Below, piece by piece: positions 1-8,600 of a DNA stretch of 25,006 nt. Made by a program: the position numbers and the translations under genes. Every line of letters starts with the position of its first letter. Position 1 is the first letter of the stretch. Below the pieces are notes generated by a model that was given only the letters and a program-made list of their open reading frames with translations, was not told the DNA's origin and did no database searches. This stretch comes from an uncultured Chitinophagaceae bacterium (GTDB lineage Bacteria > Bacteroidota > Bacteroidia > Chitinophagales > Chitinophagaceae), in the NCBI GenBank assembly GCA_946885335.1, contig CAMPGG010000011.1:1-25006 (forward strand), in the 5' to 3' direction.

Positions 1-411
1 AACCACCAGTTGATGGTTAAACTGCGCCAGGAAAAAGTTGATAAAATTGCAGATCACATTCCATTGCAGGAAATTGATAATGGACCTGAAGAAGGTAAGA
101 TACTTGTATTAGGTTGGGGATCCACTTACGGTGCTATTAAATCAGCCGTGAATGAACTCGTCAAAGAAGGACATGCAGTTTCGCATGCCCATCTGCGTTA
201 CTTAAGACCATTCCCTAAAAACCTGGGCGATATAATTAAGCGGTTCGATAAAGTATTAATTCCTGAAATCAATAATGGTCAATTAATAAAGATTATCCGT
301 GATCAGTATATGGTTGATGCCATTGGTTACAACAAAATAATGGGCATTCCTATAACCAGTACAGAAATGATTGAAGAGATTAAAGAATTATTGCGAACGC
401 TGGAAGATTAA
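1..411 (+). CDS. korA: 2-oxoacid:ferredoxin oxidoreductase alpha subunit, C-terminal part (5' truncated by window edge)
   Basis: This is the C-terminal ~136 residues of a KorA/PorA-type subunit, which joins a beta subunit to decarboxylate 2-oxoglutarate (or a similar 2-oxoacid) to the acyl-CoA while reducing ferredoxin. The frame is open to base 1 (reads NHQLMVKLRQEKVDKIA), so the real start lies upstream and the ATG at 13 is internal. The visible part matches the family's C-terminal Rossmann-like domain: the strand-loop ILVLGWGSTYGAIKSAV, the stretch HLRYLRPFPKN, and VLIPEINNGQLIKIIR near the end. No beta subunit follows, because the next gene is on the opposite strand, so korB must lie upstream or elsewhere. 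The stop TAA lies inside a TTAA that also supplies the stop of the convergent neighbour. Family assignment is firm; the choice of 2-oxoglutarate over pyruvate as substrate is less certain. Confidence 0.88.
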   Translation, partial: NHQLMVKLRQEKVDKIADHIPLQEIDNGPEEGKILVLGWGSTYGAIKSAVNELVKEGHAVSHAHLRYLRPFPKNLGDIIKRFDKVLIPEINNGQLIKIIRDQYMVDAIGYNKIMGIPITSTEMIEEIKELLRTLED

Positions 412-2636
412 TCAACGATATCTTTTATTGTGGCACTCACTTTTTCAAGATCGGCAGTCATGTGATAGATGAAGTTATACTGGTTCACTACGGATTTCAT
501 TTTAATTAATAGCTTAGGTGTTTCTGTTTCCACATGGCCAGCCTCCAGTTCCAATTTTCTTTTTCCCATCAGTTCTTCCGCTTGCTGATTCAATAACTTT
601 AAAGATCGGTTGGGATTGGGCTCTTCTCCTTCATATTTTTTATGACTTAACCGGGCGATGGCTTTTTCAAAATTCCGGTCTATGTCAAGCACCAGGTTTT
701 CAAGCACTTCTTTTTTTAGTTGATATTGGTAATCCTGTAATTGCTGCGTAAGAGAGGCGATATGAGAAATCAGGATATGATTCAAAACAATGAACTGGTG
801 TATCTGTTGTAAACCGGGTTGCCGGTTTTTGGGTTCGGACAACATGCGGTTAAAGGTCCCTGTTAGGTTCGACAGTGCTACCAGCGTTTTTTTACGGACT
901 TTGGTTAAAGAACGGTGATTGCTTTCTAATATGGGTTGAGGTCCTGCCACTAATTTAAAATAAACCTGGTTTTGCTGTAACATCTGAAGCATGACTTGTC
1001 TTATTTTCTGGTGCTCCCAGGAAGGCAGCAACAGGAAGCTGGCAGCAAATGCGATTCCTGACCCGATGGCGGTATCAACCAGCCGGTCTAACAATACCGA
1101 ACTGAAATTGGCAGTATATAAAAAATGCAGGAAGATGATTACATAAGGCGTCATAAAAACAACGCTCCAGAAATAATATGATTTCATCAGGATATTACTA
1201 ACGGCCATCAAAATCACCAGTAAGATTAATAACGCGGTAATATTTTTTACAAATATCAATATCAGCACGCCTAAAAAAATGCCAACGATGGTTCCTTCAA
1301 GCCTGTCAAAATTTCGTTGCTTGGTTAAACTGTATGCTGGTTTAAGTATGATGATAATAGTGAGCAGGATCCAGTAACTGTGACCGATATCAAAGGTTTC
1401 ACCAATGATATACCCGGCTAAAACGGCCAGGGATAAACGAAGTGAATGCCGGAATATATCAGACTTTAAAGTAAGGTTGGCTAAAAAAAGTTTGGGAGAA
1501 TAATCCTGTTGCGAGATAAAAGTTTCATGATCCACATCTGCCTTATTCAATTTGATGCCGGCATCAAAACTGGTATACTGGTGCAAACGGTTTATGCGTT
1601 CGGCAATGTCTTCAATATTGTTGATAATATTCCGCAAATAAATAAAGCCTTCGATATTATCTGGTTTCATAAATGAATGTCGCAGTGCATGTAATTCTTC
1701 TTTCACCTTCCTGATGCGAATTTCCATTTGATCATTTACCTGCGATGCTTCACCCAATTTCAATGCAATTCCTGCCTTTTCCAGTTCGGCAGACAACATC
1801 ATAACCAATTCTTTATAACGATCAAGTATACCTGTTTCATCAAAATATTTGTGAAGCATTTTATAATCCTGGTAACTGGTATTGATTCTTTCAAACAACA
1901 CATTTGCGTCCAGGTAAATAACCATCAGTATACGACCGGTGTGGGTTGATTCACGGGAAATGCTCCTGGTTCTGAAGATCATATCGCCAACCAGTTCATG
2001 GGTTTCCTGCACTTTTACCTGGTTTTGAAACAACGTATTGTAAACGGCATCATGATCCATTTCTTTATCATAAAAGGATGCCCTGGTTTCCAGGTAATGC
2101 GCCATATTTTGCACCAGTTCTCCCAACATTTGTTTGGTAGCTTTATAGGGCCTGAACGAATAAAGTATCATCGTAAGGAGCATGTACCAGATTCCACCAG
2201 CCAGCAGGTACATTGCATTCCATAGAATATCCACACCATAATTCAATTCAAAAATGTTCAAAGTCATGGCTATAAGACCGGCAATGCCAATAGCGTTAAC
2301 CCGGCTTCCGTAAATGCCCAGCATGGAGAAAAGAAATGATAAAATAAAGAGAACAACACCAAGTATATAAACGGAATGAGCAGCAAATCCAGTGATCAAT
2401 GCGGTGATAAATACCAATGCATTGGCTACCAACAGACCATTTCGTTGATGTTGTATGGAACCAGGATTATCGGCAACGCCAACACTCAAAGCACCTATTG
2501 CCACTACGATCCCAATATCAAAATATCCCAGGTAACTAAGTAAAAATGCTGGTATAATGATGCCGGCGGTTTTACGCAAACCTTCGGTTAACTGGTAACT
2601 GCCAATAAAATTTTTGTATGATTTCTGGTAATCCAT
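408..2636 (-). CDS. FUSC-family (YccS/YhfK-like) inner membrane protein
   Basis: A 742-residue integral membrane protein with the duplicated layout of YccS/YhfK proteins. An N-terminal hydrophobic block (about residues 20-170) comes first, then a long charged, helical cytosolic region (about 170-400), a second membrane block (about 400-545) and a soluble C-terminal tail rich in Gln, Leu and Lys. The second block contains the FUSC hallmark-like segments SYWILLTIIIILKPAYSLT and RLEGTIVGIFLG, as well as RLVDTAIGSGIA. The family is related to aromatic acid efflux pumps (AaeB) and fusaric acid resistance proteins, but the substrates of the YccS-like branch are unknown. It starts 31 bases after the stop of the HD-PycTM gene on the same strand, so the two are probably co-transcribed. 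Its stop overlaps that of korA by four bases. Family assignment is good; function is not known. Confidence 0.85.
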   Translation of the reverse strand: MDYQKSYKNFIGSYQLTEGLRKTAGIIIPAFLLSYLGYFDIGIVVAIGALSVGVADNPGSIQHQRNGLLVANALVFITALITGFAAHSVYILGVVLFILSFLFSMLGIYGSRVNAIGIAGLIAMTLNIFELNYGVDILWNAMYLLAGGIWYMLLTMILYSFRPYKATKQMLGELVQNMAHYLETRASFYDKEMDHDAVYNTLFQNQVKVQETHELVGDMIFRTRSISRESTHTGRILMVIYLDANVLFERINTSYQDYKMLHKYFDETGILDRYKELVMMLSAELEKAGIALKLGEASQVNDQMEIRIRKVKEELHALRHSFMKPDNIEGFIYLRNIINNIEDIAERINRLHQYTSFDAGIKLNKADVDHETFISQQDYSPKLFLANLTLKSDIFRHSLRLSLAVLAGYIIGETFDIGHSYWILLTIIIILKPAYSLTKQRNFDRLEGTIVGIFLGVLILIFVKNITALLILLVILMAVSNILMKSYYFWSVVFMTPYVIIFLHFLYTANFSSVLLDRLVDTAIGSGIAFAASFLLLPSWEHQKIRQVMLQMLQQNQVYFKLVAGPQPILESNHRSLTKVRKKTLVALSNLTGTFNRMLSEPKNRQPGLQQIHQFIVLNHILISHIASLTQQLQDYQYQLKKEVLENLVLDIDRNFEKAIARLSHKKYEGEEPNPNRSLKLLNQQAEELMGKRKLELEAGHVETETPKLLIKMKSVVNQYNFIYHMTADLEKVSATIKDIVD

Positions 2637-2667
2637 CCGCCAAAGTGGAAGGTAAGATTAATGGCGG

Positions 2668-3939
2668 CTATTGCTGACCGGAAAACATAAATGCTATTCC
2701 AAAAGCAAGTATAGCTGTTATTAATCCAAACATAAAAATGTTATAACTGATACGCAAAAGCTTATACTTACGGGCCAGTACAATACCCAGGTAATAAATA
2801 TCCTTGATCATATTACCATACAGGTAATCCTTGTCGGCCATCATCTCCCGCATGGCCCAGTCATAATCAAACAGATCCATCCTGAAAAAATTACCAAAGA
2901 AAAGCAGGTTGATTTTTTTATCCTTAATATCTTCTTTGGTAAATGTTCCGCCTGTAACATTTGGGCGTGTGGCAAGAATGGAAAATACAACCGTGCCCAG
3001 GCACACTACCACCAATATGATTGTGGGAATAATAAATTCAGGGTAGAACTGTAGTTTACCAAGCAATAAAGAAAGCATGATTGACAAAACAATTGTATTG
3101 ACCGATATCATGATGTTGGCCTTGCTGTCAGCCATCTGGCTCAGGTTAACGTGATTTTCTGACATGATGCGGAACATGGCTACAACGCCCCGCTCCTGGA
3201 GTTTATCATTCTTTGGTGCATCTTTTTTATCCTTCGACCTGGATTCGGCTAATTTGATACTTGCCGTTTCATCGGCTACCATATTTGTAATCACATTGGC
3301 TTGTGGAATCGGTTCTTCCAGTTTTTTCTTTTCTTTTTTGTCAAGGTCTTCGGTCAAATCATTCAGGTGTTTTTGTTTAACCGGTTCCAGCACCTTTTGG
3401 CCGTATGTGGTAAAGAAGCGATGCCTTCTTAAAAATTCAATATTATTTCTTCGCCATTCTTTTTTCTTGATCTTATCTTCCTGCAGGTTATTAATTTCTT
3501 TCCGCAACAATTCATTTTTTTCTTCGAAACCGGGCCCACCGAGATGGTGCAGGTCAGCATCGCAAATAATTCTTTCTATTTCATTCGTTGGTGTCTGGGG
3601 CATTTTTGTTGCCAAAATGCAACCTTTTACTTTTTCAATAATGCTGTTATCAACTTTTTGTTGGGTAAGAAATTCCTCCGCAATTTCCTGGCTTTTTTCT
3701 TCATGTCCCATGGGGATACCATCTGAATAGCCTGTATCATGAAACCAAACAGAAAGCATGAGCGCAAATTGATCATCGTCTGAAAGATCGTATTCACTTG
3801 CAATGTTTTCGGCGGCCTTTACCACTTCCATGGTATGTTCCAGCGTGTGATAAACAAATGTTTTGTCTACTTTTTTTTCCAGGTATGTGCTTGTGAAATC
3901 TTTTGCTTCGAGTAAAATTTGTTGCTGTTGCGGGGTCAT
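2668..3939 (-). CDS. HD-domain hydrolase fused to a Pycsar effector (PycTM) membrane domain
   Basis: The N-terminal ~190 residues form an HD phosphohydrolase: YHTLEHTMEVV (His35 in the 423-residue form), then WFHDTGYSDG with the HD pair at 67-68, and CDADLHHLG with Asp127/Asp129. A Lys/Glu-rich linker follows (about 190-250). The C-terminal part matches the PycTM effector domain (formerly DUF5706): MFRIMSENHVNLSQMADSKA, two membrane helices at about 277-322, and another at about 397-420. In Pycsar defence, PycTM proteins respond to cCMP or cUMP and damage the membrane; the HD domain could cleave a nucleotide signal. No cyclase gene lies in the window, so a defence role is unproven. I chose the ATG at 3939; an in-frame TTG at 3972 would add 11 residues, but it lies right beside a promoter-like box and gives an unlikely N-terminus. 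It probably forms an operon with the downstream FUSC gene. Confidence 0.8.
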   Translation of the reverse strand: MTPQQQQILLEAKDFTSTYLEKKVDKTFVYHTLEHTMEVVKAAENIASEYDLSDDDQFALMLSVWFHDTGYSDGIPMGHEEKSQEIAEEFLTQQKVDNSIIEKVKGCILATKMPQTPTNEIERIICDADLHHLGGPGFEEKNELLRKEINNLQEDKIKKKEWRRNNIEFLRRHRFFTTYGQKVLEPVKQKHLNDLTEDLDKKEKKKLEEPIPQANVITNMVADETASIKLAESRSKDKKDAPKNDKLQERGVVAMFRIMSENHVNLSQMADSKANIMISVNTIVLSIMLSLLLGKLQFYPEFIIPTIILVVVCLGTVVFSILATRPNVTGGTFTKEDIKDKKINLLFFGNFFRMDLFDYDWAMREMMADKDYLYGNMIKDIYYLGIVLARKYKLLRISYNIFMFGLITAILAFGIAFMFSGQQ

Positions 3940-3974
3940 TAAAGGTTGTTTATACTGGTTCAATTTAAGCAATA

Positions 3975-3989
3975 AAAGATAGTATCTTT
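3975..3989. promoter_or_regulatory. Inverted repeat in divergent promoter region, possible overlapping -7 boxes
   Basis: AAAGATA-G-TATCTTT is a perfect 7-bp inverted repeat around a single base, between the divergent HD-PycTM and SdiA-like genes. On the plus strand it reads TATCTTTA and on the minus strand TATCTTTT; both are one base away from the Bacteroidota -7 consensus TAnnTTTG. I see no convincing -33 TTG at the expected distance on either side. It could be a pair of back-to-back promoters, an operator for a dimeric regulator, or chance. If it does serve the minus strand, it favours the ATG at 3939 over the TTG at 3972 for the HD-PycTM gene. Confidence 0.3.
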
Positions 3990-4048
3990 AATGCAATTAA
4001 TAATATTATGCCAATGGTGGTATTATTTTTAATTGATTGCAATCACCT

Positions 4049-4873
4049 ATGGTAAAATATTTCATCATCTTTTTATTTGTTCTTGGTTTATCCTGCGAGG
4101 GTAAAAATCGTCGTGCATTTATTCCTTATGTTGCCGGATACAATGAAAAAATGTCTGTTACCCGGATATTACCAGGGAAGCTGGATGAAATTTCCGGATT
4201 ATTTTATTTACCTGATGGTCGCATGGTGGCTGTTAATGATGAAGAAGGTGAAATATTTTTCCTGAACTTTAATGAAGAAACCGAAGACCTTGAATCAATT
4301 CCATTTGGGAAAAAGAACGATTACGAAGAAATTGTAAAAGTCAATGATGATTTTTGGGTGATGGAAAGTAATGGTGACCTGCACCAGGTTTCCGGGCCGG
4401 GGAAAGTAAATAAATTCCAAACCAAAGAAATAAAGAATACGGAATTTGAATCCATGTACTATGATCAGCCCAATAACAGGCTGGTACTTATAACCAAAGA
4501 TCATAAAGAAGCTGACCGGGCGATATTTGCATATGCATTTGATTTAAATACCCGCCAATTTAATGGTACACCGGTTTATGAAATTTCCATGCGGGAAGTA
4601 TTTTACAAATTAAAAGATAATTCAGCCCTGTGTAAACCTTCAGCAGCAGCAATCCATCCCAAAACAAATAAAGTTTTTATCATCGCTTCCGTAGGCAAAG
4701 TTTTATTGCAATGTTCATTGAATGGCAAAGTTGAAAACGCATATAAAATTAACCCGGTAAAATTTCAGCAACCCGAAGGCATAACTTTTGCACCCAATGG
4801 CGATATGTATATATCCAATGAAGCCGCCCAGGGAAAAGCAACAATTTTGAAGTTCCCTTTTGAAGCACAATAA
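4049..4873 (+). CDS. SdiA-regulated-like beta-propeller lipoprotein or exported protein
   Basis: This is a 274-residue protein with a hydrophobic N-terminal export signal (VKYFIIFLFVLGLSC). The Cys after LGLS could be lipidated, although the lipobox is not canonical. The mature part shows repeated propeller-like strands with the pattern of the SdiA-regulated (YjiK-like) family: LDEISGLFYLPDGRMVAVND, NDYEEIVKVNDDFWVMES, FESMYYDQPNNRLVLITKD, and near the end QQPEGITFAPNGDMYISNE. The biochemical role of this family is not established. I start at the ATG at 4049, which leads straight into the signal sequence; a TTG at 4037 would add four residues and is less likely. The next gene, an exported phosphoesterase/barrel protein, begins 46 bases downstream on the same strand, so they may be transcribed together. 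Confidence 0.75.
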   Translation: MVKYFIIFLFVLGLSCEGKNRRAFIPYVAGYNEKMSVTRILPGKLDEISGLFYLPDGRMVAVNDEEGEIFFLNFNEETEDLESIPFGKKNDYEEIVKVNDDFWVMESNGDLHQVSGPGKVNKFQTKEIKNTEFESMYYDQPNNRLVLITKDHKEADRAIFAYAFDLNTRQFNGTPVYEISMREVFYKLKDNSALCKPSAAAIHPKTNKVFIIASVGKVLLQCSLNGKVENAYKINPVKFQQPEGITFAPNGDMYISNEAAQGKATILKFPFEAQ

Positions 4874-4919
4874 CCGAACCGCATAGTTTAAAGCCAAATA
4901 TTTTAAAATAACCCTTTTT

Positions 4920-7900
4920 ATGTTATTACGATTAAGATGGTCGCTGACTCTCTTTATTTTTCTATCATTTCAAGCCCTTGCCCAGGATGAGATTGACAGC
5001 ATCAGGCAACGCATATTTTTAATTGGAGATGCGGGTGACCTGCACAGCAGCAAACACCCGGTTGTGGACTGGCTTATTCAAAATGGTAATATTGACGATG
5101 AACGAAATCTTGTTTTGTATATGGGTGATAACATCTATCCATATGGTTTGCCATTTAAAGGTGAAGCTTCTTATGATTATTCAAAGCAAATTCTCGATTA
5201 TCAAATTTCACTGGTAAAGGATAAAAAAGCACAGGCGATTTTTATACCGGGTAATCACGACTGGAAAAATGGAAAGATCGGTGGCTGGCAACAGGTAAAA
5301 AACCAGGTGGATTATATAAATACGCTGGACATGAAAAACGTGGAAGCCTGGCCACAAGACGGCTGCCCGGGTCCTGTTGAAATTAAATTAAATGATTCTG
5401 TTGTTTTGGTTTTATTGGACAGTCAGTGGTGGTTGCATTTGCACGAAAAGCCGGGCCCTGAATCACAATGTGAATTTAAAACAGAAGACCAGGTTATTAC
5501 TGCATTGGAAGAGATCGCTGAATCAAATAAAGACAACTTAATGATTGTGGCCATGCATCATCCTATGTATTCCTATGGCGTGCATGGTGGAAATTATACC
5601 CTTCGACATCACCTTTTTCCTTTAACTGAAATTGTACCCTGGTTATATATTCCTTTGCCGGGTTTAGGAAGTGTATACCCTGTTAGCCGGGGCATTTTTG
5701 GAAATATCCAGGATGTTAAACATCCTATGTATAGAACAATGATCAATGAAATTGAAAATGTTTTGGAGAATCATCCAAACGCTATTCATGTTTCGGGTCA
5801 TGATCATAGTTTGCAGTTGCTTGAAAAAGATAGTGTATCCTATATCGTTAGTGGTACCGGTACAGATATCAGCAGGGTTAAAAATGGTAAACTAACCAAA
5901 TTTGCTGCATTAAATTATGGTTTTGCAACGCTTGAAATTCGTAAAAGCGGAAAAGTAGAAACCAAATTTTATACAATTGGCAGCAAAGGAATGGATGACC
6001 CGGTGTTTTCACAACAAATGAAACAGATTGTTAAACAGGAACCTGCCGCACCTTATGTACGCATTGTGGCTTTACCAGATTCTGTAAAAGTTGCAGCCAA
6101 CCCGGACATGAAAGGAAGCTTTTTCAAAAACCTGATGTTTGGTAAAAATTACAGGGAAGAATGGATCACACCCATTAAAGTAAGGGTACTTGATATATCT
6201 AAAGACAAAGGTGGATTAACGCCTATTAAAAGAGGTGGTGGAAAGCAAACAAAATCCTTACGATTGGTTGATACTTCTGGTAAAGAATATGCACTGCGTT
6301 CCATTCAGAAATTTCCTGCCCCCGCCATTCCACCTGAATTAAGACAATCAGTGGCGAAAGACATCGTTGAACAAGGTATTTCCGCTTCGTATCCTTATGC
6401 GGCCGTATCTGTTGTACCGCTGGCAAAACATGCCGGTGTTCCATACCTGGAAAATGAATTAGTATATGTTGCAGATGATACATTGCTTGGACGGTACCGG
6501 GAAGATTTTGCCAACACGCTGGCCATGCTGGAAGAAAGAGAACCCAGTTTTATTGATAAAACGGACAATACCGAGGAGGTAGCACTTAAAATTATTGCTG
6601 ATAATGATGATCACATTGCGCAAAAGGATGTACTGAAAGCAAGGATCCTCGACATGTTTATCATGGATTTTGACCGGCACGAAGATCAGTGGCGCTGGTA
6701 TACGACCGACACGGGTAAAGGGAAAATTTATCATCCCATTCCGCGAGACAGGGACCAGGCTTTTTATACCAACCAGGGTTTGATTCCTGCATATGCAAAA
6801 AAAAGATCGCTGGTTCCGGATATCCAGGGCTTACGTCCACAGGCTTACAGCATCAAATCTTTCAATAAATCGGCCCGCAATTTTGACCGGGCATTTTTAA
6901 ATGAATTGGACCAGGAAACCTGGGAGGAAATGGCTGATGAATTTATTGCCAATATGACGGATTCTGTAATAGAACAAAGTTTTAAAAAGCAGCCACCGGA
7001 AATCCAAAAATTCAATGCTTCAGAGATTGTCAGTATTTTAAAAGAACGCAAAAAATATCTCAAAAAAGACCTGCTTGATTATTACCGTTTTCTTTCAAAA
7101 ATTGTAAATGTAGTAGGGACGGATAAAAAGGAATTGTTCGTCATTGATCGCAAGGATGATGGAGCCGTACATGTTACTGTAAATAAAATTGATAAGGATG
7201 ATGAGATATCTTCAAAAATTTATGACCGCGTCTTTGATCCTGAAGTAACCAAAGAATTAAGAATTTTTGGTTTGGATAGCGCTGATCGTTTTGAATTTAA
7301 TGGTACAAAACCAGGCGGAATAAAGATCCGGATCATTGGTGGATCGGGTGAAGATGAATTTGTAAGTAATGATTATTCAAATCGTACCATTGTTTATGAT
7401 GCTTCGTTCGATAATAATATTTTCAGGGGTAACGAAAATTACCGGAAAAGGATTTCCGACGATCCCACTGTGAACCAGTATAACCGGTTGTACTATAAAT
7501 ACAATGTTTTCAACCCAACTTTTTCCGCTGCATGGAACCAGGATGATGGTTTATTCCTGGGTGCCGGTTTTTCATATACCTCACATGGATTCAGGAAAGA
7601 ACCTTTCGCCAACCACCATAATCTTATGGTTTCACATGCGCTGGCAACCCAATCGTACCATGTAAAATACGATGCTGATTTTACCGATCTTTTAGGCAAA
7701 ACAGACCTGTTGATCAGGAGCACCATCAAAGCGCCTATCAACGTAGAGAATTTCTTTGGAATTGGTAATGATACTTATTATGATAAATCAAAACCAGGCA
7801 AATTCAAATACTATCGTACCCGGTACGATTTGGGTGATCTTGCATTAATGCTCCGCCGGAATCCTCAATCCTGGATGACATTTTCTTATGGTCTGGCCGG

Positions 7901-8561
7901 CCAGTATTACAGTTTGGATTCATTAAATAACCAGGATAAGTTCATTAATAATTTTGTAGATAATGGAATGCAGCCATCCCAGGTTCAATCAACCAAATTT
8001 TATGCAGGGCCAGCCATCAATGTATTGTTAGATAACCGGAATAATAAAGTATTACCTGAAAGAGGAACCCGTATTACTGCAACGGCACGTCATATGTGGG
8101 GCTTGAATGATAAATCACAAAACCTGACAAGTATAGATTTTGACCTGTCATTATTCGTCAGTATTGTTGAAAATTCAAGAAGCATTTTAGCCACCCGTTT
8201 TGGATATGGCCGCAACTTTGGTGATTATGAATTTTTCCAGGCTCAATACCTGGGAGGAAAAGAGAACCTGAGAGGTTACCATAACAATCGTTTTGCTGGC
8301 CGCACCAAAATGTTTAATAATACTGAGATCCGTTTCAGGATTGCTGATTTCAATACATATTTATTCCCAGGCTCCATCGGGCTGGTTGCTTTTAATGATG
8401 TTGGCCGTGTATGGGCTGATGATGAAAATTCCTCGGACTGGCATGTTGGTAACGGAATAGGCTTATGGGTTTCACCGCTACATCGCTTTGTTATAACCGG
8501 TTACTTTACCCGAAGCAAAGAAGGAAACTTACCGCTTGTAACTTTTGGTTTTCAATTTTAA
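4920..8561 (+). CDS. Exported calcineurin-like phosphoesterase / kinase-like domain / Omp85-type barrel fusion
   Basis: A 1213-residue outer-membrane protein. A signal peptide (1-21, cleavage after ALA) leads into a calcineurin-like metallophosphoesterase (about 30-350) with every metal motif visible: GDAGD 36-40, GDN 69-71, GNHD 111-114, HH 213-214 and GHDH 293-296. Residues ~410-660 form a second domain with a Gly-rich loop GGGKQTKS (439-446), a basic strand YALRSIQK (457-464), DFDRHEDQ (583-590) and PRDRDQAF (608-615). Their order and spacing resemble the ATP-grasping loop, catalytic loop and metal Asp of CotH/HipA/Fam20-like kinases. A beta-rich linker holds GGSGEDEF (807-814). The C-terminal third is a barrel with the Omp85-type LRGY (1117-1120) and a terminal Phe. 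I see no POTRA repeat. The next gene is a paralogue without the phosphoesterase. The phosphoesterase and barrel are firm; the kinase fold is inferred from motifs. Confidence 0.85.
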   Translation: MLLRLRWSLTLFIFLSFQALAQDEIDSIRQRIFLIGDAGDLHSSKHPVVDWLIQNGNIDDERNLVLYMGDNIYPYGLPFKGEASYDYSKQILDYQISLVKDKKAQAIFIPGNHDWKNGKIGGWQQVKNQVDYINTLDMKNVEAWPQDGCPGPVEIKLNDSVVLVLLDSQWWLHLHEKPGPESQCEFKTEDQVITALEEIAESNKDNLMIVAMHHPMYSYGVHGGNYTLRHHLFPLTEIVPWLYIPLPGLGSVYPVSRGIFGNIQDVKHPMYRTMINEIENVLENHPNAIHVSGHDHSLQLLEKDSVSYIVSGTGTDISRVKNGKLTKFAALNYGFATLEIRKSGKVETKFYTIGSKGMDDPVFSQQMKQIVKQEPAAPYVRIVALPDSVKVAANPDMKGSFFKNLMFGKNYREEWITPIKVRVLDISKDKGGLTPIKRGGGKQTKSLRLVDTSGKEYALRSIQKFPAPAIPPELRQSVAKDIVEQGISASYPYAAVSVVPLAKHAGVPYLENELVYVADDTLLGRYREDFANTLAMLEEREPSFIDKTDNTEEVALKIIADNDDHIAQKDVLKARILDMFIMDFDRHEDQWRWYTTDTGKGKIYHPIPRDRDQAFYTNQGLIPAYAKKRSLVPDIQGLRPQAYSIKSFNKSARNFDRAFLNELDQETWEEMADEFIANMTDSVIEQSFKKQPPEIQKFNASEIVSILKERKKYLKKDLLDYYRFLSKIVNVVGTDKKELFVIDRKDDGAVHVTVNKIDKDDEISSKIYDRVFDPEVTKELRIFGLDSADRFEFNGTKPGGIKIRIIGGSGEDEFVSNDYSNRTIVYDASFDNNIFRGNENYRKRISDDPTVNQYNRLYYKYNVFNPTFSAAWNQDDGLFLGAGFSYTSHGFRKEPFANHHNLMVSHALATQSYHVKYDADFTDLLGKTDLLIRSTIKAPINVENFFGIGNDTYYDKSKPGKFKYYRTRYDLGDLALMLRRNPQSWMTFSYGLAGQYYSLDSLNNQDKFINNFVDNGMQPSQVQSTKFYAGPAINVLLDNRNNKVLPERGTRITATARHMWGLNDKSQNLTSIDFDLSLFVSIVENSRSILATRFGYGRNFGDYEFFQAQYLGGKENLRGYHNNRFAGRTKMFNNTEIRFRIADFNTYLFPGSIGLVAFNDVGRVWADDENSSDWHVGNGIGLWVSPLHRFVITGYFTRSKEGNLPLVTFGFQF

Positions 8562-8600
8562 AATCAGGACGGCATAGGAATTGTAAAAGCTAAATTTTTT

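Noticed and set aside
10..12. TTG at the left edge as a start codon of a 133-residue protein
   Set aside because: The frame continues to base 1 and the sequence is the interior of a korA-type protein, so this is a truncation and not a start.
3164..3730. A 188-codon plus-strand open frame
   Set aside because: It lies wholly antisense to the well-supported HD-PycTM gene and its translation is Ser/Phe/Cys-rich with no domain, as expected from the complement of Lys/Glu-rich coding sequence.
408..4873. A defence island around the HD-PycTM gene
   Set aside because: No cyclase, nuclease, transposase, integrase or restriction gene is nearby, and the neighbours look like core genes, so an island is not supported.
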